This document shows positions 63,127 through 64,000 of a DNA stretch of 64,000 nt, piece by piece. Both the position numbers and the translations under genes were made by a program. A model generated the notes under the pieces. It was not told the DNA's origin. It did no database searches and saw nothing but the letters and a program-made list of their open reading frames with translations. The DNA is from Pogonophryne albipinna (Eukaryota; Chordata; Actinopteri; Perciformes; Artedidraconidae), in NCBI GenBank assembly GCA_028583405.1, contig CM053243.1, positions 27,370,116 through 27,434,115 of the forward strand, given 5' to 3'. Position 1 is the stretch's first letter, and the number at the start of each line of letters is the position of its first letter.

Positions 63127-64000
63127 AGTGACCACCAACTGGCGGCCCGCGGGCCACATCCGGCCCGCCAGACATTCTCATCCGGCCCGCACGACGGGGG
63201 TGACTATGGCGTTGGCGGAGTGGTTACTGCGTTCGCCCCCCACCCATTTTTTTTTTACAACGTCTCGTGAGTAAGGTGCAGTACCGGAGTCCAACAGAGA
63301 GGCAGCAGCTGCGGGACAGTAGACTGCGTACTGCGAAACCTTCCTTGAAGAAGAAGAAGTGATCCTTCGTTGTGAAGAGTCTGCTTTGTGCGCTCCGCAC
63401 CACAGCAGCAGCCCCGATGCGACAGAGTCCAACAGAGAGGCAGGAGCTGCGGGACAGTAGCCTAGAAGCAGGGTTGAGTTGTAACGGAATATATGTAACG
63501 GCGTTACGTTATCAGAATACAAAAATCAAGTAGGCTAACTGTATTCAGCTGGCGTTACATTTGAAAAACGAGTAATCTGATTACAGTTACTTTCGTAAAC
63601 CTGAAGTGAATACATTTTGGAATACTTATTGGAATTATTGGTGGAAAAGTTTCCTCACAAAATGTAATATTCATTACCGGCAGAACTGTGTGCACACTGC
63701 ACACAGCGCTGCAGCATGTCTGTGAGCGAGAGAGAGATGCAGCGTGTCTGTGAGCGAGAGAGAGATGCAGCATGTCTGTGAGGCCCCGCCCCCGCACGCA
63801 GATGAGAGAGAGAGATCTCTTTTAAAATATATTGAAAGTTAGAAACGGAGATGGTTAGATAAAATGTGCAAGATAACATTGATGTAGCATTTCTTTATTG
63901 TCGAAATTATGACATTTATAACGGGATCAAATCAAAGTGAATGGCCTGCTGCTGCTGAATGCATGGGGCAAGTGACTGGAACAAGTTTTAAAAGTTATTA
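63127..64000 (+). mobile_element. hAT-like element, left part, runs off the window
   Basis: The beginning AGTGACCACCAACTGGCGG followed by CCCGCGGGCCACATCCGGCC is the terminus type of a known hAT-like repeat group. 63278-63365 matches 34120-34205 inside the hAT element at 33356-35739, so the two are related families. A 28-bp unit (GCAGCATGTCTGTGAGCGAG...) is repeated about 2.5 times at 63711-63781. A GTAACGGCGTTACGTTA segment near 63495 suggests a nested MITE. The right end is outside the window. Confidence 0.6.

Overview
The window reads as AT-rich teleost fish DNA, probably from a percomorph (inference). It holds an L2-type LINE, Tc1/mariner, hAT and piggyBac-type DNA transposons, gypsy- and retrovirus-type LTRs, and long GT/CA, TC, TA and TTC microsatellites. 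Nothing looks prokaryotic. I recognise no conserved host protein-coding gene. The only candidate host-like or cargo gene is a small spliced reading frame at 50838-55510. Most long open frames are transposon fragments or microsatellite read-through.

Layout. 1-1856 is the 3' end of an endogenous retrovirus: env TM domain, 3' untranslated region and LTR. 1857-11428 is non-coding DNA carrying a small fold-back repeat, a hAT transposase remnant, a Tc1 terminus and a hAT-type element. 11429-21360 is an L2-type LINE split by a 6.36-kb piggyBac-type element with arms of about 1.8-1.9 kb. That element was entered by a reverse-strand solo LTR, and the LTR by a hAT element; three insertions have target-site duplications that fix the order. 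23024-31154 is a structurally complete, recently inserted LTR retroelement with 99.6% identical LTRs but no gag, pol or env. 33356-35739 and 37159-41022 are hAT-type elements. The second holds another hAT element and a 1.9-kb palindromic element. 41031-49540 is mostly unannotatable, with two LINE scraps, simple repeats and a Tc1 transposase pseudogene.

50029-57405 is a large inverted-repeat structure. Between its arms lie a phase-compatible three-exon mini-gene on the plus strand and a possible convergent terminal exon on the minus strand. A palindromic transposon (52350-55386) sits in the second intron of the mini-gene. 57540-59410 is the 3' end of another retrovirus-like element. 60196-63126 is a second palindromic element; it shares its core with the one at 52350-55386 but has unrelated arms. 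The window ends inside another hAT-like element.

How the parts relate. The window is a stack of nested insertions rather than an operon or pathway. The main biological leads are the very long-armed piggyBac-type element with regularly spaced palindromic motifs, the two palindromic elements with one core but different ends, the mini-gene enclosed by inverted arms, and the young non-coding LTR element that must have moved with proteins supplied in trans.
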